Source: Anaerolineales bacterium (GTDB lineage: Bacteria; Chloroflexota; Anaerolineae; Anaerolineales; E44-bin32). Taken from it: a stretch of DNA of 39,369 nt. Every line of letters begins with the position of its first letter. Position 1 is the first letter of the stretch. A program made the translations under genes and the position numbers. The DNA lies in the NCBI GenBank assembly GCA_037382465.1, contig JARRPX010000043.1:1-39369 (forward strand). Reading direction: 5' to 3'. Of this stretch, positions 25,048-32,573 are shown one piece after another. The notes below the pieces were generated by a model. That model had not been told where the DNA came from. It was given only the letters and a program-made list of their open reading frames with translations, and did no database searches.

Positions 25048-25088
25048 GTCACGGCGATGTCACAAGCGCGTCACGGGAGTGTCACAAG
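25048..25088 (-). promoter_or_regulatory. Array of four 11-bp-spaced direct repeats, probable SARP binding site
   Basis: On the plus strand four copies of GTCACRRS begin at 25048, 25059, 25070 and 25081: GTCACGGC, GTCACAAG, GTCACGGG and GTCACAAG. Each starts exactly 11 bp after the last, one helical turn, and copies 1/3 and 2/4 resemble each other, giving a 22-bp super-repeat. SARP regulators such as ActII-ORF4 and DnrI are known to bind heptamer direct repeats at 11-bp steps that overlap the -35 region. The array lies between the SARP gene and the eCIS operon. Confidence 0.75.
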
Positions 25089-25215
25089 AAAGAGTCGAGA
25101 TACACGGTTCGTGAAACCGGTTACCTCAACCCCAGGGTCCGCGGCTCACGTTGAAGGGGAGGATCAACATAGAAAGTAATGGGGATGTGGTTGTCCTGAT
25201 TAATCGATGAGTGAA

Positions 25216-26142
25216 TCAGGTGTGCTTTGCGGAAGTGGGGTCTTTCGTCTCCCGGAATTCCGATGTAGCGGCCTGCAAAGCGTGCCAAGTCGATTCCAAG
25301 GCGTCGAGAGCCTGCCTGAATTGACTCAATGCCGTTACCAGAGATGTGGGACGATCTTCGCCAAATGCTGGGAGCGGATGTGTTCCCCGGCCGTTTCGAA
25401 TGCGTTGGTATAGCTGTTGAGTTTCAGGCATTGGATCGATGGCGAGTTCTCGGCGCAGCGTGTTCTGACAACAAAGGTACTGTTCCAGAGCCAGTGGGCG
25501 CTGTCCCGAGGCTGTATAGCATCGCATCAGCTCTCGATGAACGTCTTCCTGCAACGGATCCAAAGCCAGCAATATATGCCCATAAGAGACAGCCGCGTCG
25601 AACGCAGCAGACAAGCGGGCAAGTCGCAGCAATCGTTTGAGTACTCTAAGGTGCAGGAGCCGCAGACGTTCTCGCTCTACGAGGCACCAATCTTCATGGG
25701 ACCCCTCGAGAAGGTCGCCCTTATACAACTCGAGTGCCTCCTCCAGCGACTGCGGATTGGATTGTGTGCCGGGAACGGGTTCCGCTAGACCAGTGAGTGC
25801 TCGTTCTTGGAAGACAGCGACGTCGAACCAGTGGTTCGTATTCGGGTTTAACATCAGTGTAGCGTGATCGCTAAGCAAGAATCCATTTCCGGCTAGAGGT
25901 TCAAGAACCTGGCGCAGCCGCCACAAAGCCGTAGACAGGCAGCGTCTTGCTTTGCCTGGGGCGCGCATCGGCCAGAGTTGTTCTGCCACCAAATCGCGGT
26001 CAAGTGTTTGACCCAGGTGGAGCAGCAGAAAACAGAGCAAGTCTTGCGTTCTCTTTGTGGGAAAGTCGAGCGGAATCTGATCCCAAAATACTCGCAATCG
26101 TCCTAGGGCATACATGCGCAATGTGGGCATCATTCCCCCCAT
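25216..26142 (-). CDS. SARP-type transcriptional activator (wHTH plus BTAD)
   Basis: A 308-residue protein. Residues ~1-100 form an OmpR-like winged helix ('LRMYALGRLRVFWDQ', 'KRTQDLLCFLLLHLGQTLDRDLVAEQLWP' in part, 'LSTALWRLRQVLEPL'), and ~105-250 a bacterial transcriptional activator domain of TPR-like helices ('EALELYKGDLLEG', 'LLHLRVLKRLLRLA', 'RELMRCYTASGQRPLALEQY' in part). No ATPase or sensor domain follows, so it is a short SARP. The start may be the ATG at 26142, or either of two ATGs 9-12 bases further in, which lie next to a GGGGGGA run. Its position directly upstream of the eCIS operon and the matching 11-bp repeats in the gap point to it as the operon's activator. Confidence 0.9.
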   Translation of the reverse strand: MGGMMPTLRMYALGRLRVFWDQIPLDFPTKRTQDLLCFLLLHLGQTLDRDLVAEQLWPMRAPGKARRCLSTALWRLRQVLEPLAGNGFLLSDHATLMLNPNTNHWFDVAVFQERALTGLAEPVPGTQSNPQSLEEALELYKGDLLEGSHEDWCLVERERLRLLHLRVLKRLLRLARLSAAFDAAVSYGHILLALDPLQEDVHRELMRCYTASGQRPLALEQYLCCQNTLRRELAIDPMPETQQLYQRIRNGRGTHPLPAFGEDRPTSLVTALSQFRQALDALESTWHALQAATSEFRETKDPTSAKHT

Positions 26143-26204
26143 TCTTTTATGTTTCGGTGATGTGCGTTCGTATCAAATCGTCATACAAAAGTTGATGGAC
26201 ATAA

Positions 26205-26239
26205 AAGGCCCTTTCACAATAACCATCATGAAGGGCTTA
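26205..26239 (-). promoter_or_regulatory. Hairpin in the SARP leader, possible attenuator
   Basis: On the minus strand AAGCCCTT pairs with AAGGGCCTT, with one bulged base and a ~17-nt loop, followed by TTAT. The stem is short, and the U run after it is weak, so attenuation is only a possibility. Confidence 0.25.
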
Positions 26240-26399
26240 TCGATACTGCATATCATACAGCCAAGAATACCGGCGTGGATTGTGCAAACGTTCTGTAACC
26301 GAAACCCAGGATAAGCATGAAATGCCCTGCTTCGTTGAAGTTCAACAAAGAAATTCTTCTCGAGCTTTAATCTGGATGGGGAATGCCCCAGATAGCGTT

Positions 26400-26427
26400 A
26401 TCGTATCAACTCGTCAAGCTTTGTCAA
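26400..26427 (-). promoter_or_regulatory. Candidate sigma-70-type promoter for the SARP gene
   Basis: On the minus strand TTGACA (26422-26427) and TACGAT (26400-26405) are separated by 16 bp. Transcription would start near 26,393, giving a leader of about 250 nt before the activator gene. Confidence 0.4.
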
Positions 26428-26526
26428 GTAGTTCGAACATCACAGATTACGCAGCAACGATCTGCTCCAGTCTGCTTGGGACCAAGCGATAGCCAGTAAC
26501 GTTCTCTACCCTTATCCTAGAAATAG

Positions 26527-26554
26527 AAACTCCCGAGCCTCAGCCCGGGAGTTT
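26527..26554 (-). terminator. Intrinsic terminator of the RND exporter gene
   Basis: AAACTCCCG (26527-26535) and CGGGAGTTT (26546-26554) form a perfect 9-bp stem with a 10-nt loop, starting 19 bp beyond the exporter stop. On the minus strand the stem is followed by a T-rich stretch (TTTCTATTTCT). Confidence 0.75.
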
Positions 26555-26572
26555 GCGACGGCTGTGCAATAC

Positions 26573-29500
26573 TTACTTTGCCGCTTCGGCCACCTCCGTT
26601 TTTTTATGGTTTCGCGAAAGCGGATCCAGCAGACTGTACATCACCGGCACGACGAGCAGCGTGAGCATCGTGGAGGTGAACAGCCCACCGATCACCACGG
26701 TGGCCAGTTCGGCCGCGATCAAAGCTCCCTCCGTGAGACCGAGCGCCAGCGGCACCAGAGCCAGCATGGCGGCGATGGCGGTCATCAAGATGGGCCGCAG
26801 CCGGGTGCGGCCGGCTTCGACCAGCGCCTCTTGTGTGTTCATGCCGCGTTCTTTGCGGTTGGTTTGCACGCGGTCGATGAGCACGATGGCGTTTGTCACT
26901 ACGATGCCCACCAGCATCATCAAGCCTACCAGCACGGAGATCCCCAGTACGCGGTCGGTGATCCACAGCGCCAGGGCCGCGCCGATGATGGCCAGAGGCA
27001 GGCTGAAGAGGATCGTAAACGGATGCACGAAGGAGCGGAAGGTGATCACCATGAGCAGGTACACAGCCACGATGGAGATCATCACACCGCCTACGGATTG
27101 TGCGAAGCCCTCGGTTTGCATTTCGGTCTGGAAGCCTTCACTCACCGTGATGCCCGCCGGCGCCACTTCTTCCAGGGCGGCCTTGGCGGCAGCCGTCACG
27201 CCCATCGAATCCTCCGTCTCGAGTTCTCCGGCGAAACTGACCGCCGGTTCACCGTCGACGCGCAGGATCAGGTCTTGATTGGCCAGGTTGCTGCTGACGT
27301 TCGCCAGCCCATCGATCGTGTCCAGGACGGCGATGGCTTGGTCATTGAAGGCCGCCAGGTCGGCTTGATCGCCGGAAATGACCAGGGAGAATCCGCCGAA
27401 GGCGCTGCTGGTCAGCGTGCCGCTGGTCACGATGACGTTATCGGGACCGAAGTGATCTTCGGCGAGTTTCCGCACTTCAGCGGTCAGGGCATCGACGTCC
27501 TCACTGTCCTCGATTCCGACGTCGATGTTGGCGGCACCCTGATCGATGCCCGTCCCGAAGAGATGGGATTCCAGACCGCCGCTCGCACCCACCTGACTCA
27601 TGATGACCCCGAGGCCTTCGACTCCGCTGAGTTCTGATTCGAACTCGGCTACGCTGGCATCGGTCTCGGCCATGGTGATACCGTTGGGCAGGTCGACCTG
27701 GATCGTGATCTGCGGTTCGCCCATTTCGGGCAGGAAGGCGCGCGGCCGCTGGACCAGGAGGGCCATGCTGCCGAGAAAGAGCACCAGAGCGGTGATCAAC
27801 GTGATGGCACGGTGACTCAACGCCCAGCGCAGGATGGGTGTGTACCAGGTCTGCAGTTTGGTCTCACGTCCTTCCGGCAGCTGCTCCTTGCGGATGAACA
27901 GGAACGCCAGAGTGGGGACGATGGTTACGGCCACCAGGAAGCTGGAAAGCAGAGCGTAGGTGACGCTGATGCCGAAGGGCAGGAAGAATTCGCCCACGAT
28001 GCCGCCCAGCAATCCGATGGGCAGGAAGACGACAACGGTCGTCGCAGTCGAGGCGAGGATGGCGATCGCCACGTCGCGCGTGCCTTTCAACACCGATATC
28101 TTCATGTCATCGCCGCGTTGGATGTGGCGGTAGATGTTCTCCAGCACGACGATCGAGTCGTCCACCACGCGCCCGATGGCTACCGTCATGCCCGAAAGGG
28201 TCATGATGTTGAGCGTCATGCTGGTGGGGAAAAGGCGCGCGAGCACTGTGACGATCGCGCCCAGCACGGCGATGTCCTTCGTGGCTTCTACGAGCGGTTC
28301 GATCACCAAGTTGGTGACGGGCGGCAGCCATCTGAACAGGACGAACGCCATGAACACGGAGAGCGGGATGCTGACGGCCGTGACCAGGGTGCTCTGCCAG
28401 GAAAGCCGGTACTTGCCGCGCACGAAGCCGCTGAGGAAGATGAGGATCACGAGCACGGCGAAGATCGCCCCCAGGCCGCCCTCCCGGGCGACGCCGCTGA
28501 TGGATTCTTCGATAAAGGATGCCTGCTCGAACGCGACTTCGAAACGCAGGCCTTCGTTTTCAGCTTCGAGAGCATCCAGCGCATCGAAAACAGCATGCGA
28601 CACGGAGACCGTGTTCGCTTCGCTGTCCTTGTAGATCAGCAGGGTCAGGCTGGGGACGCCATCGAGGCGGTTGATGGTTTCCGTGGGAAGGAAAGTCTGT
28701 GCGCTTCCCCCTGCAGCGGAGGTCATCTCCGCCCGCAGGTCGGGGTCCAGACCGGCCAGGAAATCGCCCGGGAGCGCGGCGACCACCTCGGGGGAAAGCA
28801 GCAGCAGAACGTCGGGGCTGAGATTTTCGAGAAAGCCGTCTTCGTTTTCGGCCAGCCAGAGAACGACATCCGGCGTCAGGTCGGCGATGAGCTGCGGTGC
28901 CTGCGGAAGACCGCTCTGCAGCAGCATGTTCAGCAGATCACTGGCGCTGTTGGCGAATCCGCTTTCCATGAGATCTGCGGCTGTTTCGAAGGTCGGCATG
29001 CCGGCTGCGCTGGATTCTCCTGCCGATTCGACCCACAAGCCGGAGAGTGGAGGCGGCTCCGCAGCGGCGAGTTCTCCCACGCCGCCGGCTAGAGCGCCCA
29101 GGCCGCCGGCAGGCTGTGCCAGCTGGTCGAGTTCTTCCCGCAGGGCGGGATCGAGCGTTTCGATGTAGCTGGCGGGCAGCCAGGCGAGTACTTCGGGAGA
29201 GAAGGCGCGTAGATTATCCGGAGTCAACGCATCCAGCAGCTGCGGGGCCATGCCGACGACGCCCTGGATGATCTGCGGTGTGACATCGGAGGGGACGTTC
29301 AAGGGAATGCCCTGCATCTGCCCGGCGGTTTGCCAGATCTCCGGCAGTTCATTGTCCGTATCGGCCTCGCTCGGGGCGGCGGATTCTGCGGCCATTTCTT
29401 CCGGGGAGGGCAGCTCCTGGCCGCCGCTGACCTGGACGTCGGCCACACCGTCGATTTTGTCAAGGTCGGGGACAATTTCGGCTTCGATGAACGCTTTCAG

Positions 29501-29968
29501 TTCGGTGAGGGAAAGCGTCTCGGAAGAAACGCTCATTGCCGCCAGCGGCAGATCGGACATGCTGAAAGTCAGCAGTTCCGGGGGCTGCGTGCCTTCTGGG
29601 AAATTCAAGGCCTCCACGCGCTGCATGATATCCTGGCGTGTGGTCTCGATATCGATGCCAAACTCGTTGTAGATGATGACGACGGAAACGCCGTTCGTGG
29701 TCGTCGATTCGATGTTGACGACGCCGTCGATGTCTTTCACCGCTTGCTCTATGGGGATGGTTACATCATCTACCATCTGCTCGGGGTCGGCCCCGGGATT
29801 CATCGTGAACACGATCGATTGCGGGAATTCGATCTTGGGTAGCAGCTCTTGATTGAGCTGTGTGACGGCCAGTACCCCTCCAATCAAAACGAGGATGGAC
29901 AGGGTGATCACGACCCACTTGAAGCGCAGTGAGGCGCGAGTGATGCGGTCGATCAGTGATTCAAGCAC
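26573..29968 (-). CDS. RND-family exporter with repeat insertion in the periplasmic-side domain
   Basis: A 1,131-residue protein. The GTG at 29968 ('VLESLIDRITRASL') is preferred because AAAAGGAG lies ten bases upstream; an earlier TTG has no site. RND features: first transmembrane helix at ~20-40, porter motif 'NPGADPEQMVDDV', the proton-relay pair in 'AIGRVVDDSIVVLENIYRHI', and a symmetric second half ending in 'MLTLLVVPVMYSLL'. Residues ~190-420 hold an insertion absent from AcrB: degenerate helical repeats such as 'LTPDNLRAFSPEVLAWLPASYI' in part and 'LSPEVVAALPGDFLAGLDPDLRAEM' in part. No membrane-fusion protein or outer-membrane channel gene is nearby, as expected for a single-membrane host (SwrC/YerP-like use). 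The substrate is unknown. Confidence 0.93.
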   Translation of the reverse strand: MLESLIDRITRASLRFKWVVITLSILVLIGGVLAVTQLNQELLPKIEFPQSIVFTMNPGADPEQMVDDVTIPIEQAVKDIDGVVNIESTTTNGVSVVIIYNEFGIDIETTRQDIMQRVEALNFPEGTQPPELLTFSMSDLPLAAMSVSSETLSLTELKAFIEAEIVPDLDKIDGVADVQVSGGQELPSPEEMAAESAAPSEADTDNELPEIWQTAGQMQGIPLNVPSDVTPQIIQGVVGMAPQLLDALTPDNLRAFSPEVLAWLPASYIETLDPALREELDQLAQPAGGLGALAGGVGELAAAEPPPLSGLWVESAGESSAAGMPTFETAADLMESGFANSASDLLNMLLQSGLPQAPQLIADLTPDVVLWLAENEDGFLENLSPDVLLLLSPEVVAALPGDFLAGLDPDLRAEMTSAAGGSAQTFLPTETINRLDGVPSLTLLIYKDSEANTVSVSHAVFDALDALEAENEGLRFEVAFEQASFIEESISGVAREGGLGAIFAVLVILIFLSGFVRGKYRLSWQSTLVTAVSIPLSVFMAFVLFRWLPPVTNLVIEPLVEATKDIAVLGAIVTVLARLFPTSMTLNIMTLSGMTVAIGRVVDDSIVVLENIYRHIQRGDDMKISVLKGTRDVAIAILASTATTVVVFLPIGLLGGIVGEFFLPFGISVTYALLSSFLVAVTIVPTLAFLFIRKEQLPEGRETKLQTWYTPILRWALSHRAITLITALVLFLGSMALLVQRPRAFLPEMGEPQITIQVDLPNGITMAETDASVAEFESELSGVEGLGVIMSQVGASGGLESHLFGTGIDQGAANIDVGIEDSEDVDALTAEVRKLAEDHFGPDNVIVTSGTLTSSAFGGFSLVISGDQADLAAFNDQAIAVLDTIDGLANVSSNLANQDLILRVDGEPAVSFAGELETEDSMGVTAAAKAALEEVAPAGITVSEGFQTEMQTEGFAQSVGGVMISIVAVYLLMVITFRSFVHPFTILFSLPLAIIGAALALWITDRVLGISVLVGLMMLVGIVVTNAIVLIDRVQTNRKERGMNTQEALVEAGRTRLRPILMTAIAAMLALVPLALGLTEGALIAAELATVVIGGLFTSTMLTLLVVPVMYSLLDPLSRNHKKTEVAEAAK

Positions 29969-30088
29969 GGTTAACTTACTCCTTTTCGTCAATGCCAAGG
30001 CGGCAGAATTTATGATTCCAGTTTCGTTTATCCTGCGGTGCTGTGATTGCAGCGCCGTTTCCGAAGTATGAATCGTCCTTCGAGCTCT

Positions 30089-30805
30089 TCATGCGAAACC
30101 CTTGAGCGAATCGAAGACCCGCAGCAGGTGCAAAGCCAATTTTCTGTGATCCTTTGCGTTCATCTCGATGACGTTGGCCTGATAGCGTTTGACGTGTTCC
30201 AGCAACTCCCGGTTCCAGACCGGATCGTTGCTGTTTTCGCAGACCAGGATGCCCAATGCGAAGCCGCCCAACAGGTTGAGATTCGCTCTGCTGGCTTCGT
30301 CTGCAGAAGGGAGAATGTCCGGCAGGAACTCGAGCAGCAAACTGCGTCCCGAACTGCGGCGCAGCCGCAGCGAAATGATGGTCATGATCTCAACACAGTA
30401 ATGCAGCGGACCTCGACCTTCCGGCGGTACGCGAGCCAAGACCTCCTGGATGAGTTCTTCAACTTCGAAGCTGCTTTCTTTGAGTTTCGCCAGGGCGCGT
30501 TCTTTAACCGCTTCCCAACCTACCGCGCCCTGTGCGTCACCAGCCAGGTCGCCCATGAGGTGATGGGCGAGCGACGTTGGCGCGAAGGTGATTTTTGAAC
30601 GGCCGGGTCCGGCTTTTTTATCAGGCAGCTCGTAATGCGAAGTGGCGAGGCCTTTTTCTTCCAGTAGACGCAGCATATCGTAGGCCGTAATGTCACTTAC
30701 GCCCAGCTTGCTGGCAATCTCCGAATAGTGAATGGGGTTGGCCGATTCTCGATAGAGCTCGAGGAGTTTATCGATAAAATCCGTTTGACGCCGGGTCAGC
30801 TTCAT
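30089..30805 (-). CDS. Winged-helix transcriptional regulator, probably of the RND exporter
   Basis: A 238-residue protein with a start at ATG 30805 ('MKLTRRQTDFIDKLLELYRE'); an earlier in-frame ATG exists, but it would add an AT-rich stretch that looks like promoter. Residues ~1-75 are a winged helix ('NPIHYSEIASKLGVSDITAYDMLRLLEEKG' in part, then 'GPGRSKITFAPT'). The remaining ~160 residues are helical ('LHYCVEIMTIISLRLRR', 'NLLGGFALGILVCEN') and may sense a ligand. The exporter gene follows on the same strand after 120 bp. No ribosome site precedes the start, and the likely promoter puts the transcript start only a few bases upstream, so the mRNA may be leaderless. The exact family was not recognised. 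Confidence 0.8.
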   Translation of the reverse strand: MKLTRRQTDFIDKLLELYRESANPIHYSEIASKLGVSDITAYDMLRLLEEKGLATSHYELPDKKAGPGRSKITFAPTSLAHHLMGDLAGDAQGAVGWEAVKERALAKLKESSFEVEELIQEVLARVPPEGRGPLHYCVEIMTIISLRLRRSSGRSLLLEFLPDILPSADEASRANLNLLGGFALGILVCENSNDPVWNRELLEHVKRYQANVIEMNAKDHRKLALHLLRVFDSLKGFA

Positions 30806-30810
30806 ATTCG

Positions 30811-30850
30811 TACCAATAGAAAATACCAATATTTCAAAAATAACCAAATA
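30811..30850 (-). promoter_or_regulatory. Promoter and operator-like direct repeats of the exporter regulator
   Basis: On the plus strand TACCAATA occurs at 30811 and again at 30824 (13-bp step), with a degenerate TAACCAAATA at 30841. On the minus strand these overlap a promoter-like pair TTGGTT (30842-30847) and TATTTT (30820-30825), spacing 16 bp. The predicted start point is about 8 bp before the regulator ATG. Repeats over the promoter suggest self-regulation. Confidence 0.45.
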
Positions 30851-31133
30851 ATCCGCCGTATTGTATTCGCTTTCCGGACGGTGGACAAGGGTGCCGTGGT
30901 ACTACAGACTTGAAATTCTATCCGCAGGAGGTTACTCCAGACCTTCGCAGAAAGTTAAGGTTCAGCGATCGATGATTTACTGGTCGCGGTGAAGGAAGGC
31001 GGTTCCATCATGTAATCTAAATGATAAGTCCGATGCCAATATTATATGGTACGCTAATATACACGAATGGCGCCCTCACCTGCATCTAGGTCTGCACATT
31101 CAAAGGTTGCTTTAGGCCACAAGGAGGTGTCTT
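30851..31133. other. Gene-free stretch before the SLH lipoprotein gene
   Basis: No coding sequence with a plausible start and composition is present. An AT-rich segment near 31,035-31,060 (with TATTAT and TAATAT) may hold the promoter of the SLH lipoprotein gene, but no matching -35 stands out. Confidence 0.5.
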
Positions 31134-31562
31134 GTGGACCGGAAGATTATAACTTTGCTTTTAGGCCTTCTCCTCTTTTCAAGTTTTCTTACGGGTTGCG
31201 CGGGAACTTATAAAGTAGAAGCAGCCCATGTTTTCGACGATGTGCCTGACGAATCCACATGGGGACATGCCATCCAGGTCTTGGGATATCAAGGTTACGT
31301 ATGTGGGAAAAAGGATCGCCAATTCATTCCTGATGCGACAGTAAATCGGGCTGAAATGGCGGTGTTATTGGTGCGTGCCAAGTATGGACCAGATTTCGTC
31401 CCTGAAAGCGAATCGGTTCTGTGGTGTCAAGTTTGGATTGATATAGCCGTGGCGGATGGCCTAATGAGTCCGGATGTTGACCCAACAGCACCAGCAACGA
31501 GAGCAGATGTTGTTGCTTTGATGTGGCTCATGACTCAAGACGCACGAGAAAGCAGTAGATAG
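31134..31562 (+). CDS. SLH-domain lipoprotein
   Basis: A 142-residue protein starting with GTG at 31134 behind a strong AAGGAGGTG. Residues 1-22 are a lipoprotein signal with lipobox LTGC (Cys22). The mature part holds about two S-layer homology repeats: 'FDDVPDESTWGHAIQVLGYQG', shown in part, with 'FIPDATVNRAEMAVLLVRA', and 'WIDIAVADGLMSPDVDPTAPATRADVVALMW' in part. SLH repeats normally bind pyruvylated cell-wall polymers, so the protein should be fixed both to membrane and wall, in keeping with a Gram-positive-type envelope. It stands alone, convergent with the HAD gene. Confidence 0.88.
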   Translation: MDRKIITLLLGLLLFSSFLTGCAGTYKVEAAHVFDDVPDESTWGHAIQVLGYQGYVCGKKDRQFIPDATVNRAEMAVLLVRAKYGPDFVPESESVLWCQVWIDIAVADGLMSPDVDPTAPATRADVVALMWLMTQDARESSR

Positions 31563-31716
31563 CAAGATCTGCCTTTTATTCGCACGCGTTTTTTTAGATA
31601 CGTACATTCATTGACGTAGCATTGTGTGGATATTATTGCCAGTGAAGATGGCAGTTACGAGCAATTTCTGCTGATATTAATAAATCTAGCTTTACGTAAG
31701 ATGGAGCACTCGGATT

Positions 31717-32400
31717 TTACTCTAATCGTGGGGATTTCGGTTTCAGCAGAGACGAGAGCATCTGATCGTCGACCATCACCAGTGTTTCTACAACAACATC
31801 TGCATCCCTCAATGCCTCGGCCGAGTTGGTGGTCGTCACGGCGATGCATTTCATCCCCGCCCTGCGTGCCCCTTCCACGCCGGCGATGGCGTCCTCGATC
31901 ACGATGCAGTCGTCCGGTTCTACGTCCAGTTTTCGTGCCGCGAGGAGAAAGACCGCCGGATCGGGTTTACCGGGCATGCCCGTTCCGGATACCAGGGCAT
32001 CGAAATACCCGCCAATTTTCAATTCTCCGACCAACACATCGATGTTCTCTTGCGGAGCAGAAGATGCGATGGCCTGCTTCATGCCCAGTGTCTTGAATTT
32101 TTCGAGTAAAGTGTCGGCGCCCGGCAAGAGTTCGGCGTTCCCTTTGACCATCTCGCGAAACGAAGTTTCCTTCCGATTGCTGATTTTCTCGTAAAGGTCG
32201 GGCGTCAGGTCTTCACCGAAGACGGTTTCCAATATTCCCGCGTTGTTCATCCCGAATGTCGCGGTGAACTGCTCCCGTGAGAAGGATTCTCCAACCTCAT
32301 CCAATGCGAGTTTCCAGGATTGGTAGTGCAGTTCGCCCGTATTGACCAGCACGCCGTCCATGTCCCATAATACGGCGTGGCCTGGGTATTTCGAAGTCAT
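31717..32400 (-). CDS. HAD-family phosphatase (beta-phosphoglucomutase-like)
   Basis: A 227-residue protein. The ATG at 32400 ('MTSKYPGHAVLWDMDGVLVN') has CTGGAG upstream; longer readings add an unrelated stretch. Motif I is DMDGV (Asp13, Asp15), motif II lies in 'AIASSAP', the motif III lysine in 'GKPDP', and motif IV in 'CIVIEDAIAGVEGARRAGM'. The helical cap between residues ~20 and 85 ('HYQSWKLALDEVG') is of the beta-phosphoglucomutase/DOG phosphatase type. It probably acts on a phosphorylated sugar in the cytoplasm; the exact substrate cannot be read from sequence. It is divergent from the aldo/keto reductase gene, with 173 bp between starts. Confidence 0.92.
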   Translation of the reverse strand: MTSKYPGHAVLWDMDGVLVNTGELHYQSWKLALDEVGESFSREQFTATFGMNNAGILETVFGEDLTPDLYEKISNRKETSFREMVKGNAELLPGADTLLEKFKTLGMKQAIASSAPQENIDVLVGELKIGGYFDALVSGTGMPGKPDPAVFLLAARKLDVEPDDCIVIEDAIAGVEGARRAGMKCIAVTTTNSAEALRDADVVVETLVMVDDQMLSSLLKPKSPRLE

Positions 32401-32573
32401 CGTATACAATTCTCCAGTTTTCAGACTTGTTTTTCCCGGTGTGTCGTGGAACATTGTACTGTGGTTTATGCTTTCGGGTAACGGAAAGATGAAATCCGAG
32501 ATGGCGAAGTGAATGCGGAGATCGGATAGGATATATATAGACGTTGCCGTTGAAGAAAACACAGGAGGCGAGC

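Larger units (their letters stand above)
26143..26526. other. Gene-free stretch between SARP gene and exporter gene
   Basis: No credible coding sequence is seen on either strand. The stretch contains the candidate promoter and hairpin listed separately, and an imperfect inverted repeat CTGTAT-GAT-ATGCAG (minus strand, near 26,250) that could be an operator. Confidence 0.6.

Noticed and set aside
25048-25088. Repeat array considered as a CRISPR remnant
   Set aside because: Period is 11 bp with 8-bp repeats and no spacers of CRISPR length; it fits an activator site.
1533-25088. Whole cluster considered as a prophage
   Set aside because: No capsid, portal, terminase, integrase or lysis gene is present, while a DUF4157 protein, a Pvc16-like cap and an eCIS-type ATPase are.
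25105-25119. Inverted repeat CGGTT-CGTGA-AACCG downstream of the SARP gene
   Set aside because: Stem is only 5 bp and no T run follows on the minus strand, so it is not supported as a terminator.
27812-29092. Long open frame on the plus strand (426 codons) opposite the RND gene
   Set aside because: It is rich in His, Asp, Gln and Arg, shows no family motif and is exactly opposite a clear RND exporter; it is a shadow of biased codon use.
31599-31618. Small inverted repeat TACGT/ACGTA between the convergent SLH and HAD genes as a two-way terminator
   Set aside because: Five-bp stem with a 10-nt loop and no T run directly after it on either strand; too weak to call.
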